5,688 nt of DNA from an uncultured Lachnospiraceae bacterium. GTDB taxonomy: Bacteria > Bacillota_A > Clostridia > Lachnospirales > Lachnospiraceae. Position 1 is the stretch's first letter. Every line of letters starts with the position of its first letter. Location: the NCBI GenBank assembly GCA_900555005.1, contig USJM01000126.1, forward strand, positions 1 to 5,688, in the 5' to 3' direction. Made by a program: the position numbers and the translations under genes. Shown piece by piece: positions 1 to 5,688 of this stretch. Below the pieces are notes generated by a model. It was not told the DNA's origin and did not search any database. It was given only the letters and a program-made list of their open reading frames with translations.

Positions 1-2
1 AA

Positions 3-853
3 GACCATGAGCCGAAAGAGTGCTCACAGTACTTCGCCGGTGCGGATACGTTCCTGCAGAAATTCGGCATCCTCCGAAGAGGTTTTCTGAATCAGTATGC
101 GCCGGAAGAGGACATGATTAAGCAGGTAAACGAATACAAGCCGGATTTCCTGTACATGAACAAGACGGAAATGATGCGCTTTGTTCTGTCGCGCACCGGA
201 CGGGGAAGAAGGTCTGGCATCCGAAGTTCTATGATGCCATCTCGGAGAAGGTGACGGAGAATGACCGGAAGCTGTTCAAGGAAGTGCTGGGTCCGGGGAT
301 CATCGATTCCTACGGGACGGCGGAGACGGGCGCGGCGATGATCCGGCTTCCTGACAAGGACTACTATGTGGTTCACAACGATTCGTTTGTCGTGAATGTG
401 GTCGACGATGAGGGAAAGCTCTGCCAGCGGGGAAGAGTTGTCATCACACCGCTGTACAAGACCGATCTGCCGCTGATCAACTACGAGGTCGGAGACCGGG
501 CGGTCATGAAGGTAAAGGGGGGCGTTCATTTCATCACGGAGGTCGAAGGACGGCTGAATGATTATTTCCGCTACGAGGATGGACGGGTGACCAGCTTCTT
601 CGAGGTGACGCCGGTCATCGCGCACTGTGCGGATATTCTCCAGATCCGGTTCATCCAGAAAAGCTACGACCTGATCCATGTGCAGATCGTCCGGGATGAG
701 AAGGCCAGGATGACGGAGAAGGAACTTGAAACGTACCTTGAGACGAATCTGAACCAGATCTTCAAGAAACCGTTCCGGTTTGAGTTTGAATGGATGAAGG
801 TGATTCCGCCGGACAAGAATGGGAAGCTCCGGATGATTGTCTGTGAGGTATAG
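3..853 (+). CDS. PaaK/CapK-like adenylate-forming ligase (phenylacetate-CoA ligase family), 5'-partial and frameshifted
   Basis: This is the C-terminal part, about 283 residues, of an ANL-superfamily enzyme resembling phenylacetate-CoA ligase and CapK proteins, which activate a carboxylate with ATP as an acyl-adenylate. Visible motifs are YGTAETG (from about 311), the aromatic/adenine-binding type motif; the segment DLPLINYEVGDRA (from about 466), with the Asp that usually contacts the ribose; EGRLNDYF (from about 544); and PPDKNGKLRM near the C terminus, whose NGK supplies the usual catalytic Lys region. The reading frame runs from base 3 (…KPDFLYMNKTEMMRFVLS) and then must change near 190, because family-like sequence resumes as HRTGKKVWHPKFYDAI in another frame. 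One missing base, for example a G in TCGGCG, restores it. An in-frame ATG at 251 is internal, not a real start. The substrate cannot be told from sequence; CapK-like members often lie in polysaccharide loci, but nothing here supports that role. The gene ends 102 bases before pyrH on the same strand with no terminator visible between them. Confidence 0.8.
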
Positions 854-874
854 TGTTCTCCTCAGAGAAAAAAA

Positions 875-898
875 CGGATGACCGGATGAGAGGATGAC
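875..898 (+). repeat. Three tandem 8-bp direct repeats in the ligase-pyrH gap
   Basis: The sequence reads CGGATGAC, CGGATGAG, AGGATGAC at 875-882, 883-890 and 891-898, sharing the core GGATGA at exact 8-base spacing. It lies 22 bases after the ligase stop and 57 bases before the pyrH start. It could be a protein-binding site or a chance or slippage product; 8-base spacing does not keep sites on one face of the helix. No function is claimed. Confidence 0.5.
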
Positions 899-955
899 AC
901 CGGAGCTGACTCTATGGTAAACTTGTATGAATGAACAACAGTCGGAGGCGAGATC

Positions 956-1651
956 ATGAAACGGGTACTTTTAAAGCTGAGCGGGGAGGCACTCGCAGGC
1001 AGCAGAAAAACGGGGTTTGACGAGGAGACAGTCGCAGGCATCGCCAGGCAGGTGAAAACTCTGCATGACGAGGGCATCCAGATCGGAATCGTGACCGGCG
1101 GCGGAAACTTCTGGCGGGGAAGATCCAGCGAGCATATGGACCGGACGAAGGCGGATGAGATCGGCATGCTGGCAACGGTCATGAACTGTCTTTACGTATC
1201 TGAAATTTTCCGGTCTGCGGGGCTTCAGACGCATGTGATGACACCCTTCCAGGTCGGCGCGTTTACGGAGCTGTTCTCGAAGGATGCTGCCGTGTCGGCG
1301 CTTGAGAAGGGAGAGATCGTCTTCTTTGCCGGCGGGATCGGGCATCCGTATTTCTCGACAGACACGGGGACGCTGCTGCGCGCGATTGAGATTGAGGCGG
1401 ACATGATCCTGCTCGCGAAGTCGGTTGACGGAGTTTATGATTCCGACCCGAAGAAGAATCCGGATGCCAGGAAGTACCGGGAAATTTCGATCGATGAGGT
1501 TATCAGAAAAGACCTGGGCGTCGTGGATATGACGGCCTCGATTCTGGCAAGGGAGAACCATATGCCGATGCTGGTGTTCGGGCTGAATGAGGAGGGCAGT
1601 ATCCTGAAGGCGGCCAGAGGGCAGTCTGACGGGACCTACGTCACAGTCTGA
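956..1651 (+). CDS. pyrH: UMP kinase (uridylate kinase)
   Basis: PyrH phosphorylates UMP to UDP with ATP in the cytoplasm, the step leading to UTP and CTP; bacterial forms belong to the amino acid kinase family and act as hexamers. The 231-residue protein has the usual length and all expected blocks: KLSGEAL at residues 7-13, the glycine-rich GGGNFWRG at 48-55, the helix DRTKADEIGMLATVMN at 62-77, GGIGHPYFSTDTG near 126-138 around the phosphate site, and KSVDGVYDSDPKKNPDA in the nucleotide-binding part. The start is set by GGAGG at 944-948, seven bases before the ATG, and by the family-like N terminus MKRVLLKLSGE. The frame is intact, unlike most neighbours. It opens the pyrH-frr-uppS-cdsA series. 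No convincing promoter was found in the gap upstream. In many Bacillota rpsB and tsf precede pyrH; here a ligase gene does. Confidence 0.97.
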   Translation: MKRVLLKLSGEALAGSRKTGFDEETVAGIARQVKTLHDEGIQIGIVTGGGNFWRGRSSEHMDRTKADEIGMLATVMNCLYVSEIFRSAGLQTHVMTPFQVGAFTELFSKDAAVSALEKGEIVFFAGGIGHPYFSTDTGTLLRAIEIEADMILLAKSVDGVYDSDPKKNPDARKYREISIDEVIRKDLGVVDMTASILARENHMPMLVFGLNEEGSILKAARGQSDGTYVTV

Positions 1652-1738
1652 AAAAAACGGAGTCGGGACAACAGTGAGAGGCTGCAGGGAGTCAAAGATA
1701 CCTGCGGCGGAACAGGAGCGCTACAGGGGCGCTGCATG

Positions 1739-1745
1739 AAGGAGG
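1739..1745 (+). promoter_or_regulatory. Ribosome binding site deciding the frr start
   Basis: AAGGAGG stands eight bases before the ATG at 1754. An earlier in-frame ATG at 1736 overlaps this element and has only a weak purine stretch of its own, so 1754 is preferred. The resulting N terminus, MDSRIQPFAEKM, also fits ribosome recycling factor better. Confidence 0.75.
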
Positions 1746-1753
1746 AAACAGGG

Positions 1754-2302
1754 ATGGACAGCAGAATACAGCCTTTTGCAGAAAAGATGAGAAAGACCTA
1801 CGAGTCAATGGAGGAGGATTTCAAGACCGTGCGTGCCGGACGCGCGAATCCGGCCGTTCTGAGCCGTGTCCGTGTCGAGTATTACGGCTCCGAGGTCCCG
1901 GTTTCCCAGGTGGGAAATATCACGGTACCGGAGGCACGTATTCTTCAGATCGCACCCTGGGAGCCGTCCATGGTGAAGGCCATCATCAAGGCCATCAATA
2001 TGTCCGATATCGGAATTAACCCGACAACGGATGGAAAGGTGATCCGCCTGATCTTCCCGGAGCTGACAGAGGAGAGAAGAAAAGAGCTTTCCAAGGAGGT
2101 CAAGAAAAAGGGTGAGGCGGCGAAGGTTGCCATCCGGAACATCCGCAGGGATGCAGACAAGGCTTTCAAGAAGCTGAAGGATGAGATCTCGGAGGATGAG
2201 CTGGCGGATCTGCAGGACGATCTCCAGAAAGAGACAGACAAGAAGATCAAGGAGATCGACAAGGCGATTGAGGCAAAGACGAAGGAAGTCATGACCGTCT
2301 GA
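1754..2302 (+). CDS. frr: Ribosome recycling factor
   Basis: Frr works with EF-G to split post-termination ribosomes so that subunits can be reused; it acts in the cytoplasm and is generally essential. From the ATG at 1754 the protein has 182 residues, close to the usual 185. It shows the hallmark RAGRANPAVL in helix 1, the beta-rich domain II (VEYYGSEVPVSQVGNITVPE through GINPTTDGKVIRLIFPELTEERR), and the long charged C-terminal helix with KKKGEAAKVAIRNIRRDA. The charged tail is expected, since domain I is a three-helix bundle. The upstream ATG at 1736 would add six residues but lacks a good ribosome binding site. The gene follows pyrH by 102 bases, the pairing found in nearly all bacteria, and precedes uppS by 140 bases. 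The frame is intact and no key region is missing. Confidence 0.97.
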   Translation: MDSRIQPFAEKMRKTYESMEEDFKTVRAGRANPAVLSRVRVEYYGSEVPVSQVGNITVPEARILQIAPWEPSMVKAIIKAINMSDIGINPTTDGKVIRLIFPELTEERRKELSKEVKKKGEAAKVAIRNIRRDADKAFKKLKDEISEDELADLQDDLQKETDKKIKEIDKAIEAKTKEVMTV

Positions 2303-2348
2303 CAGGGCCGGGCCGTATGTTCTCGTCCGCGGGCGGAAGGGCGCGTCC

Positions 2349-2401
2349 GGACAGGTTACGGGAAGGTCACTGTCCAGGAGAACAAACAGATGCCGGGACA
2401 G
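2349..2401 (+). other. Possible mutually exclusive hairpins in the frr-uppS gap
   Basis: CTGTCC at 2370-2375 can pair with GGACAG at 2349-2354 (15-base loop) or with GGACAG at 2396-2401 (20-base loop), so only one six-pair stem can form at a time. The element lies about 40 bases before the uppS start. No U-run follows either stem and neither masks the uppS ribosome binding site at 2431-2435. In GC-rich DNA such short complements arise by chance, so this is a weak candidate. Confidence 0.25.
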
Positions 2402-2442
2402 AAGGTGAAGGGCTCTGACATCGGATACAGGGAGGAATCAGC

Positions 2443-3202
2443 ATGGATGTACCGCGTCATGTAGCAATCATCCTCGATGGAAACGGACGCTGGGCAAAGT
2501 CCAGAAAGATGCCGAGAAACTACGGACATGTCCGCGGAGCGGCGAATGTCGAGACAATCTGCCGCGCGGCAGATGACATGGGAATTCAGTATCTGACCGT
2601 CTACCTGTTCTCCACGGAGAACTGGAGGCGGAATCCGGAGGAGGTCACGTCTCTGATGAAGCTGTTTCACAGCTACACGCGGACCTGTATCCGGCAGGCA
2701 AGGGAAAACAATATGAGATGCCGGGTGATCGGGGATCCGACGGCGCTGGACGCACAGCTTCAGGCAAGCCTGAGGGAACTGGTCGAGTCATCCAAAAACA
2801 ACACGGGACTGAATTTCCAGCTTGCGCTCAACTACGGAAGCAGGGATGAGATCGTCCGGGCTGTGCGCCGCACGGCAGAGGCATACAGGGATGGTTCCAT
2901 CCATTCTCTGGACGAGATTACGGAGGATTCGTTTTCGGCGATGCTCGATCGGCCGGGATACGGCCGGTATTCCGGACCCGGATCTTCTGATCCGGACAGC
3001 GGGGGAGCAGCGGCTGAGCAACTATCTGCTGTGGCAGCTGGCCTACGCAGAGCTTTACTTTACCGATGTCCCGTGGCCGGACTTCTCTAAAAAGGATCTG
3101 GAGAAGGCAGTGGAGGTTTATCAGCAGAGAACCCGCCGCTTTGGCGGTCTGAAGGCAGGAGAAGAAGACAGCCCGCAGGAAGCAGGACTTCATAAGGGGT
3201 GA
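2443..3202 (+). CDS. uppS: Undecaprenyl diphosphate synthase (cis-prenyltransferase), frameshifted
   Basis: UppS condenses farnesyl diphosphate with eight isopentenyl diphosphates to make C55 undecaprenyl diphosphate, the carrier for peptidoglycan and other wall polymers. The N terminus [14 protein letters not shown] holds the catalytic Asp of the family. [15 protein letters not shown] and [15 protein letters not shown] follow, and after the break come [32 protein letters not shown] and the RRFGG end motif. GGAGG at 2431-2435, seven bases before the ATG, fixes the start. The frame must move by net +1 around 2947-2967; read literally, it runs on to a stop at 3090 and loses the C-terminal substrate-binding part. 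Removing one base gives 252 residues; removing the near-duplicate 2947-2956 gives 249 and a cleaner [11 protein letters not shown]. The gene sits 15 bases before cdsA. It is most likely functional, with a sequence error or a recent duplication. Confidence 0.93.
2947..2967 (+). repeat. Near-tandem 10/11-base duplication at the uppS frame break
   Basis: GATCGGCCGG (2947-2956) is followed directly by GATACGGCCGG (2957-2967), the same word with one extra A. This is exactly where the uppS frame changes. Removing the first copy joins ATG CTC to GAT ACG GCC GGT, which restores the family-like reading MLDTAGIP. Confidence 0.6.
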
Positions 3203-3217
3203 AAAAGGAGAAGAACG

Positions 3218-4047
3218 ATGTTTGTGACACGGCTCATTAGCGGAATTGTACTGGTTGCGATTGCGCTTCTGGTGAATCATGTGGGAGGACCGCTGCTTCT
3301 CCTGACGATGCTTGCCATCTCGCTGATCGGGATGTTCGAATTGTTTCGCGCGGTAAAGATCAGAGAGAAAGGGACGAACAGTCTGACGACTGCAGCCTAT
3401 GCCGGAGCGGTGCTCTGGTACGCGGCAGTCTGGCTCGGACATGTGTACGGTGAACGCTTTGATCATTTTTACGTCTCCTTTCTGGCGGCGGGACTGATCA
3501 TTCTGCTGTTTGTCTATGTATTTACCTATCCGAAGTATCATGCAGATCAGGTGATGGCTGCATTCTTTGGGATTGTGTATGTGGCTGTCTGCCTGAGTTT
3601 CATCTATCAGACGAGGGAGCTTCCGGACGGAAGATGGCATGTATGGCTGATTCTGCTGTGCTCCTGGGGATGTGACACATCGGCCTACTGTGTCGGCCGG
3701 CTTTTCGGCAGACATAAGATGGCACCGGTATCAGCCCGAAGAAATCGATCGAAGGCGCGGTCGGCGGTGTCATCGGGGCGGCTCTTTTCGGCGGAATCTA
3801 CGGGGCCTGCATCAGAGGAAAGGTCAGCGCGGATATCAATGTTGTCCTTGTGTATATTGTGGTATGCGCAATCGGCGCGCTGATTTCAATGGTCGGGGAC
3901 CTGGCGGCTTCGGCGATCAAGCGCAACATGGAGATCAAGGATTACGGCCACCTGATTCCGGGGCACGGCGGAATTCTGGATCGCTTTGACTCTGTGATCA
4001 TCACGGCACCGATCATTTACTTTCTTTGCAGCGTCCTGCGGTTCTGA
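3218..4047 (+). CDS. cdsA: Phosphatidate cytidylyltransferase (CDP-diacylglycerol synthase), frameshifted
   Basis: CdsA joins phosphatidic acid and CTP to CDP-diacylglycerol, the branch point to membrane phospholipids; it is a polytopic inner-membrane enzyme. The N-terminal two thirds show hydrophobic membrane segments (for example ISGIVLVAIALLV, FLAAGLIILLFVYVFTY and AAFFGIVYVAVCLSFIY). SWGCDTSAYCVGRLFGRHKMAP is the conserved cytoplasmic block. The CDS signature follows near the end as SAIKRNMEIKDYG then HLIPGHGGILDRFD, with its Lys, Asp and HGG residues present. Between them the frame must change by one missing base at about 3730: GTA TCAGCCCG should read as V-L-S-P-K-K, which runs on to SIEGAVGGVIGAALFGG. 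The rebuilt length is 276 residues, normal for the family. AAAGGAG at 3204-3210 sets the start, seven bases before the ATG and 15 bases after the uppS stop. A terminator follows the gene. Confidence 0.93.
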
Positions 4048-4088
4048 TTCTGGAATTTGAGACTCCGGAGCAGAAAGCAGCAGACTGA

Positions 4089-4118
4089 CAGCCCGGAAGA
4101 CTCTTCCGGGCTGTTTTT
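4089..4118 (+). terminator. Strong rho-independent terminator after cdsA
   Basis: CAGCCCGGAA (4089-4098) and TTCCGGGCTG (4104-4113) form a perfect ten-pair GC-rich stem with the loop GACTC, followed at once by TTTTT (4114-4118). It begins 41 bases after the cdsA stop and 109 bases lie between its U-run and dxr. It should end most transcripts of the pyrH-to-cdsA part, so dxr probably has its own promoter. I could not identify a credible -35/-10 pair between 4119 and 4215. Confidence 0.92.
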
Positions 4119-4227
4119 GTAAGGGTGACCGTTCATCATCGAGTGCGGAGCGCGAGATCATGTCGGAGCCGTCGAATCGAGCAGGACAGGGGTATCCGCG
4201 GAGGATCCGGTTTTTGGAGGAAGAGAG

Positions 4228-5378
4228 ATGAAAACGATATCGATACTTGGGAGTACGGGCTCCATCGGAACACAGACGCTGGATGTGGTCAGACATCAGA
4301 AAGATGTGAAGGTGGCGGCGCTGGCAGCGGGAAGGAACATCCGGAAACTGGAGGAACAGATCCGGGAGTTTGAGCCGCGTATCGCAGCGGTCTGGGACGA
4401 GGCGGACGCGCGCGAGCTGAGACAGAAAGTTGCGGATACATCCGTCCGGATTGTCTCCGGGATGGAAGGCCTGATTGAGGCCGCGACGGTTCAGGAAGCA
4501 GACCTTGTGTTTGGTGCGATCGTCGGCATGATCGGAATAATCCCGACCATCGCGGCAATCCGGGAGGGAAAGGACATTGCCCTCGCAAACAAGGAGACAC
4601 TGGTCTGTGCCGGTCATCTGATCATGCCTCTGATTCGGCAGTCCATGTGCATCTTTATCCGGTCGATTCGGAACATTCCGCCATCTTTCAGTGTCTGAAC
4701 GGCGAAAATCCCGGGCGGATCGAGAAGATTCTTCTGACCTGCTCGGGAGGACCGTTCTACGGATACAGCCGGGAAGCGCTCGAAAGGGTTACCGTTTCGG
4801 ATGCCTTGAAGAATCCGAACTGGAATATGGGAAGGAAGATCACGATTGACTCTGCCACGCTGGTAAACAAAGGACTCGAGGTCATGGAGGCAGGCTGGCT
4901 GTTCTCCGTCACGGCAGATCAGGTCGAGGTGGTGATCCAGAGGCAGAGCATCGTCCATTCAGCCGTTCAGTTTGCGGACGGAGCGGTAATCGCGCAGATG
5001 GGGATGCCGGACATGCGCCTTCCGATACAGTATGCGATGTTTTATCCGGACAGGCGGCCGATGGAGACAGAGCGTCTGGACCTGTTTAAAATCGAGAGCA
5101 TCAGCTTTGCCCGTCCGGACATGGAAACCTTCAGAGGGCTTCCGCTTGCATATGACGCGATGAAGAAGGGCGGCTCGATGCCGGCAGTTTTCAATGCGGC
5201 TAATGAGGCGGCTGTCGCACGGTTCCTGGATAGAAGGATTTCCTTCCTTCAGATTTATGAAATCATCGAGGAATGCTGCAGCATGCATCAGGTGATTCCG
5301 AATCCGACGGTACAGGAGATCCTGGATGTGCAGAAGAGTGTGATCGAGCATATCAAAGCTGAATGGGACAAGGACTGA
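4228..5378 (+). CDS. dxr: 1-deoxy-D-xylulose 5-phosphate reductoisomerase, frameshifted
   Basis: Dxr converts DXP to 2-C-methyl-D-erythritol 4-phosphate with NADPH and a divalent metal, the committed MEP-pathway step that feeds UppS with isoprenoid units; it is the fosmidomycin target. GSTGSIG at residues 8-14 is the NADPH motif, followed by ANKETLV, the metal-site block PVDSEHSAIFQCL, CSGGPF, ITIDSATLVNKGLEVMEA and PDMRLPIQY. One base is missing near 4631: HLIMPL is in the first frame and DSAVHVHLYPVDSEHS in another, and restoring a G (CTGGAT) joins them. The rebuilt length is 383 residues, normal. Metal ligands would be D147, E149 and E218. Residue 196 is Asn where E. coli has His209, and QRQS at 238-241 replaces the usual HPQS. 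GGAGG at 4216-4220 lies seven bases before the ATG. A GTG at 4647 opens the second frame but is not a true start. Confidence 0.94.
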
Positions 5379-5383
5379 GGAGG
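5377..5383 (+). promoter_or_regulatory. Ribosome binding site overlapping the dxr stop, for rseP
   Basis: GAGGAGG overlaps the dxr TGA and lies 15 bases before the rseP ATG at 5399, which is long for a Shine-Dalgarno. A weaker purine run, GAGAGAG at 5388-5394, lies four bases from the ATG. The overlap suggests rseP translation is coupled to dxr. The start itself is well supported by the protein. Confidence 0.45.
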
Positions 5384-5398
5384 GACTGAGAGAGCCGG

Positions 5399-5688
5399 AT
5401 GAATATCCTCATTGCGATCATTGTATTCAGTGTCCTGATCCTGTTTCACGAATTCGGACATTTTCTCCGGCAAGACTCTGCAGGGTTCGTGTCATCGAGT
5501 TTTCGCTCGGGATGGGTCCCCGCCTTCTTTCGCATGTATCACATAGGTCCGGGACAAGGTATTCTCTGAAAGCACTTCCGTTTGGCGGGAGCTGTGAGAT
5601 GCAGGGGGAGTTTTCAGAGGAGGATGGGAAAGAAGACGAGAAGGAAGACGAAATGGAGGGAGAAGCGGGCGGAAGAGAGGCAGGAGAC
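5399..5688 (+). CDS. rseP: RseP-type site-2 zinc metalloprotease, 3'-partial and frameshifted
   Basis: RseP (called RasP or YluC in Bacillus) is an intramembrane zinc protease of the M50 family that cuts anti-sigma factors and signal-peptide remnants within the membrane. The N terminus is a hydrophobic helix ending in HEFGH at residues 17-21, the HExxH zinc site with its catalytic Glu. The frame then shifts by one missing base at about 5468: restoring CTCCTGGCA gives HFLLARLCRV, continuing as RVIEFSLGMGPRLLSH and YSLKALPFGGSCEMQGE, all typical of the family. Read literally, the frame stops at about 5571 after some 57 residues. After the FGG block comes an unusually acidic stretch at about 5605-5688. 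The PDZ domain and the C-terminal LDG motif lie beyond the window. It starts 20 bases after dxr and is probably cotranscribed with it, the usual arrangement in Bacillota. Confidence 0.9.

Noticed and set aside
901..935. Promoter before pyrH with TATGAA (926-931) or TATGGT (913-918) as -10
   Set aside because: The matching -35 positions do not resemble TTGACA, so the evidence is too weak.
927..959. Ten-codon leader-like frame overlapping the pyrH ATG by ATGA
   Set aside because: No ribosome binding site precedes it and the pyrH site lies within it; short frames like this are common by chance.
1736..1753. ATG at 1736 as the frr start
   Set aside because: It overlaps the AAGGAGG that serves the ATG at 1754, has no good ribosome binding site of its own, and adds six residues without family support.
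1652..1753. Small hairpins between pyrH and frr, such as AGCGC with GCGCT and GCAGG with CCTGC
   Set aside because: Stems of five pairs with no U-run are not terminators, and nothing indicates a switch.
2918..3715. A 265-codon open frame on the - strand opposite uppS and cdsA, and other long - strand frames
   Set aside because: They lie opposite well-supported genes, have no recognisable motifs, and are expected from third-position GC bias.
3672..3989. Overlapping 105-codon + strand frame inside cdsA
   Set aside because: It covers the cdsA break in the third, non-coding frame; its protein is Arg/Gly-rich and shows no cdsA motifs.
4119..4215. Promoter for dxr, for example TCGAAT at 4172-4177 as a -10
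   Set aside because: No acceptable -35 lies at the proper distance; a promoter is expected but cannot be placed.
1..5688. Programmed ribosomal frameshifting as an explanation of the breaks
   Set aside because: The four deletion-type sites would need -1 slips, but none shows an in-frame X XXY YYZ slippery heptamer, and the uppS site needs the opposite shift. No shared motif links the five sites.

Overview
The window carries a classic housekeeping cluster, all on the + strand, in an order typical of Bacillota: pyrH (UMP kinase), frr (ribosome recycling factor), uppS (undecaprenyl diphosphate synthase), cdsA (phosphatidate cytidylyltransferase), dxr (DXP reductoisomerase) and the start of rseP (site-2 protease). 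A 5'-truncated adenylate-forming ligase of the PaaK/CapK (phenylacetate-CoA ligase-like) family lies upstream. Gene order, strong GGAGG ribosome binding sites about 7-8 nt before the starts, and protein wording such as the UMP kinase motif GGIGHPYFSTDTG and the UppS motif DPDLLIRT suggest a moderately GC-rich clostridial organism, most plausibly Lachnospiraceae. That placement is inference from recalled family sequences, not from a search.

Layout: 3-853 ligase C-terminal part; 854-955 a 102-base gap with three tandem 8-mers; 956-1651 pyrH; 1754-2302 frr; 2303-2442 a 140-base gap with possible alternative hairpins; 2443-3202 uppS; 3218-4047 cdsA; a strong intrinsic terminator at 4089-4118; 4228-5378 dxr; 5399-5688 rseP, cut by the window edge. 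No tRNA, rRNA, CRISPR or mobile element was seen.

Function: UppS makes the C55 lipid carrier for cell-wall precursors. Its isoprenoid substrates come from the MEP pathway, whose committed step is Dxr. CdsA makes CDP-diacylglycerol for phospholipids, and RseP cleaves membrane-embedded substrates. PyrH supplies pyrimidine nucleotides, including the CTP used by CdsA, and Frr recycles ribosomes. The cluster therefore links translation, nucleotide supply and envelope-lipid synthesis.

The main oddity is that five of the seven genes (ligase, uppS, cdsA, dxr, rseP) are each broken by one frame change, while family motifs continue perfectly on both sides. Four look like single missing bases. The uppS break is net +1 and may be a 10-base near-tandem duplication. 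Because these genes are normally essential and otherwise uneroded, sequencing or assembly error is the simplest explanation. I found no convincing undescribed system. The best leads are two substitutions at conserved Dxr active-site-region positions, the terminator splitting the cluster, the acidic segment in RseP, and the ligase in the place often held by rpsB-tsf.
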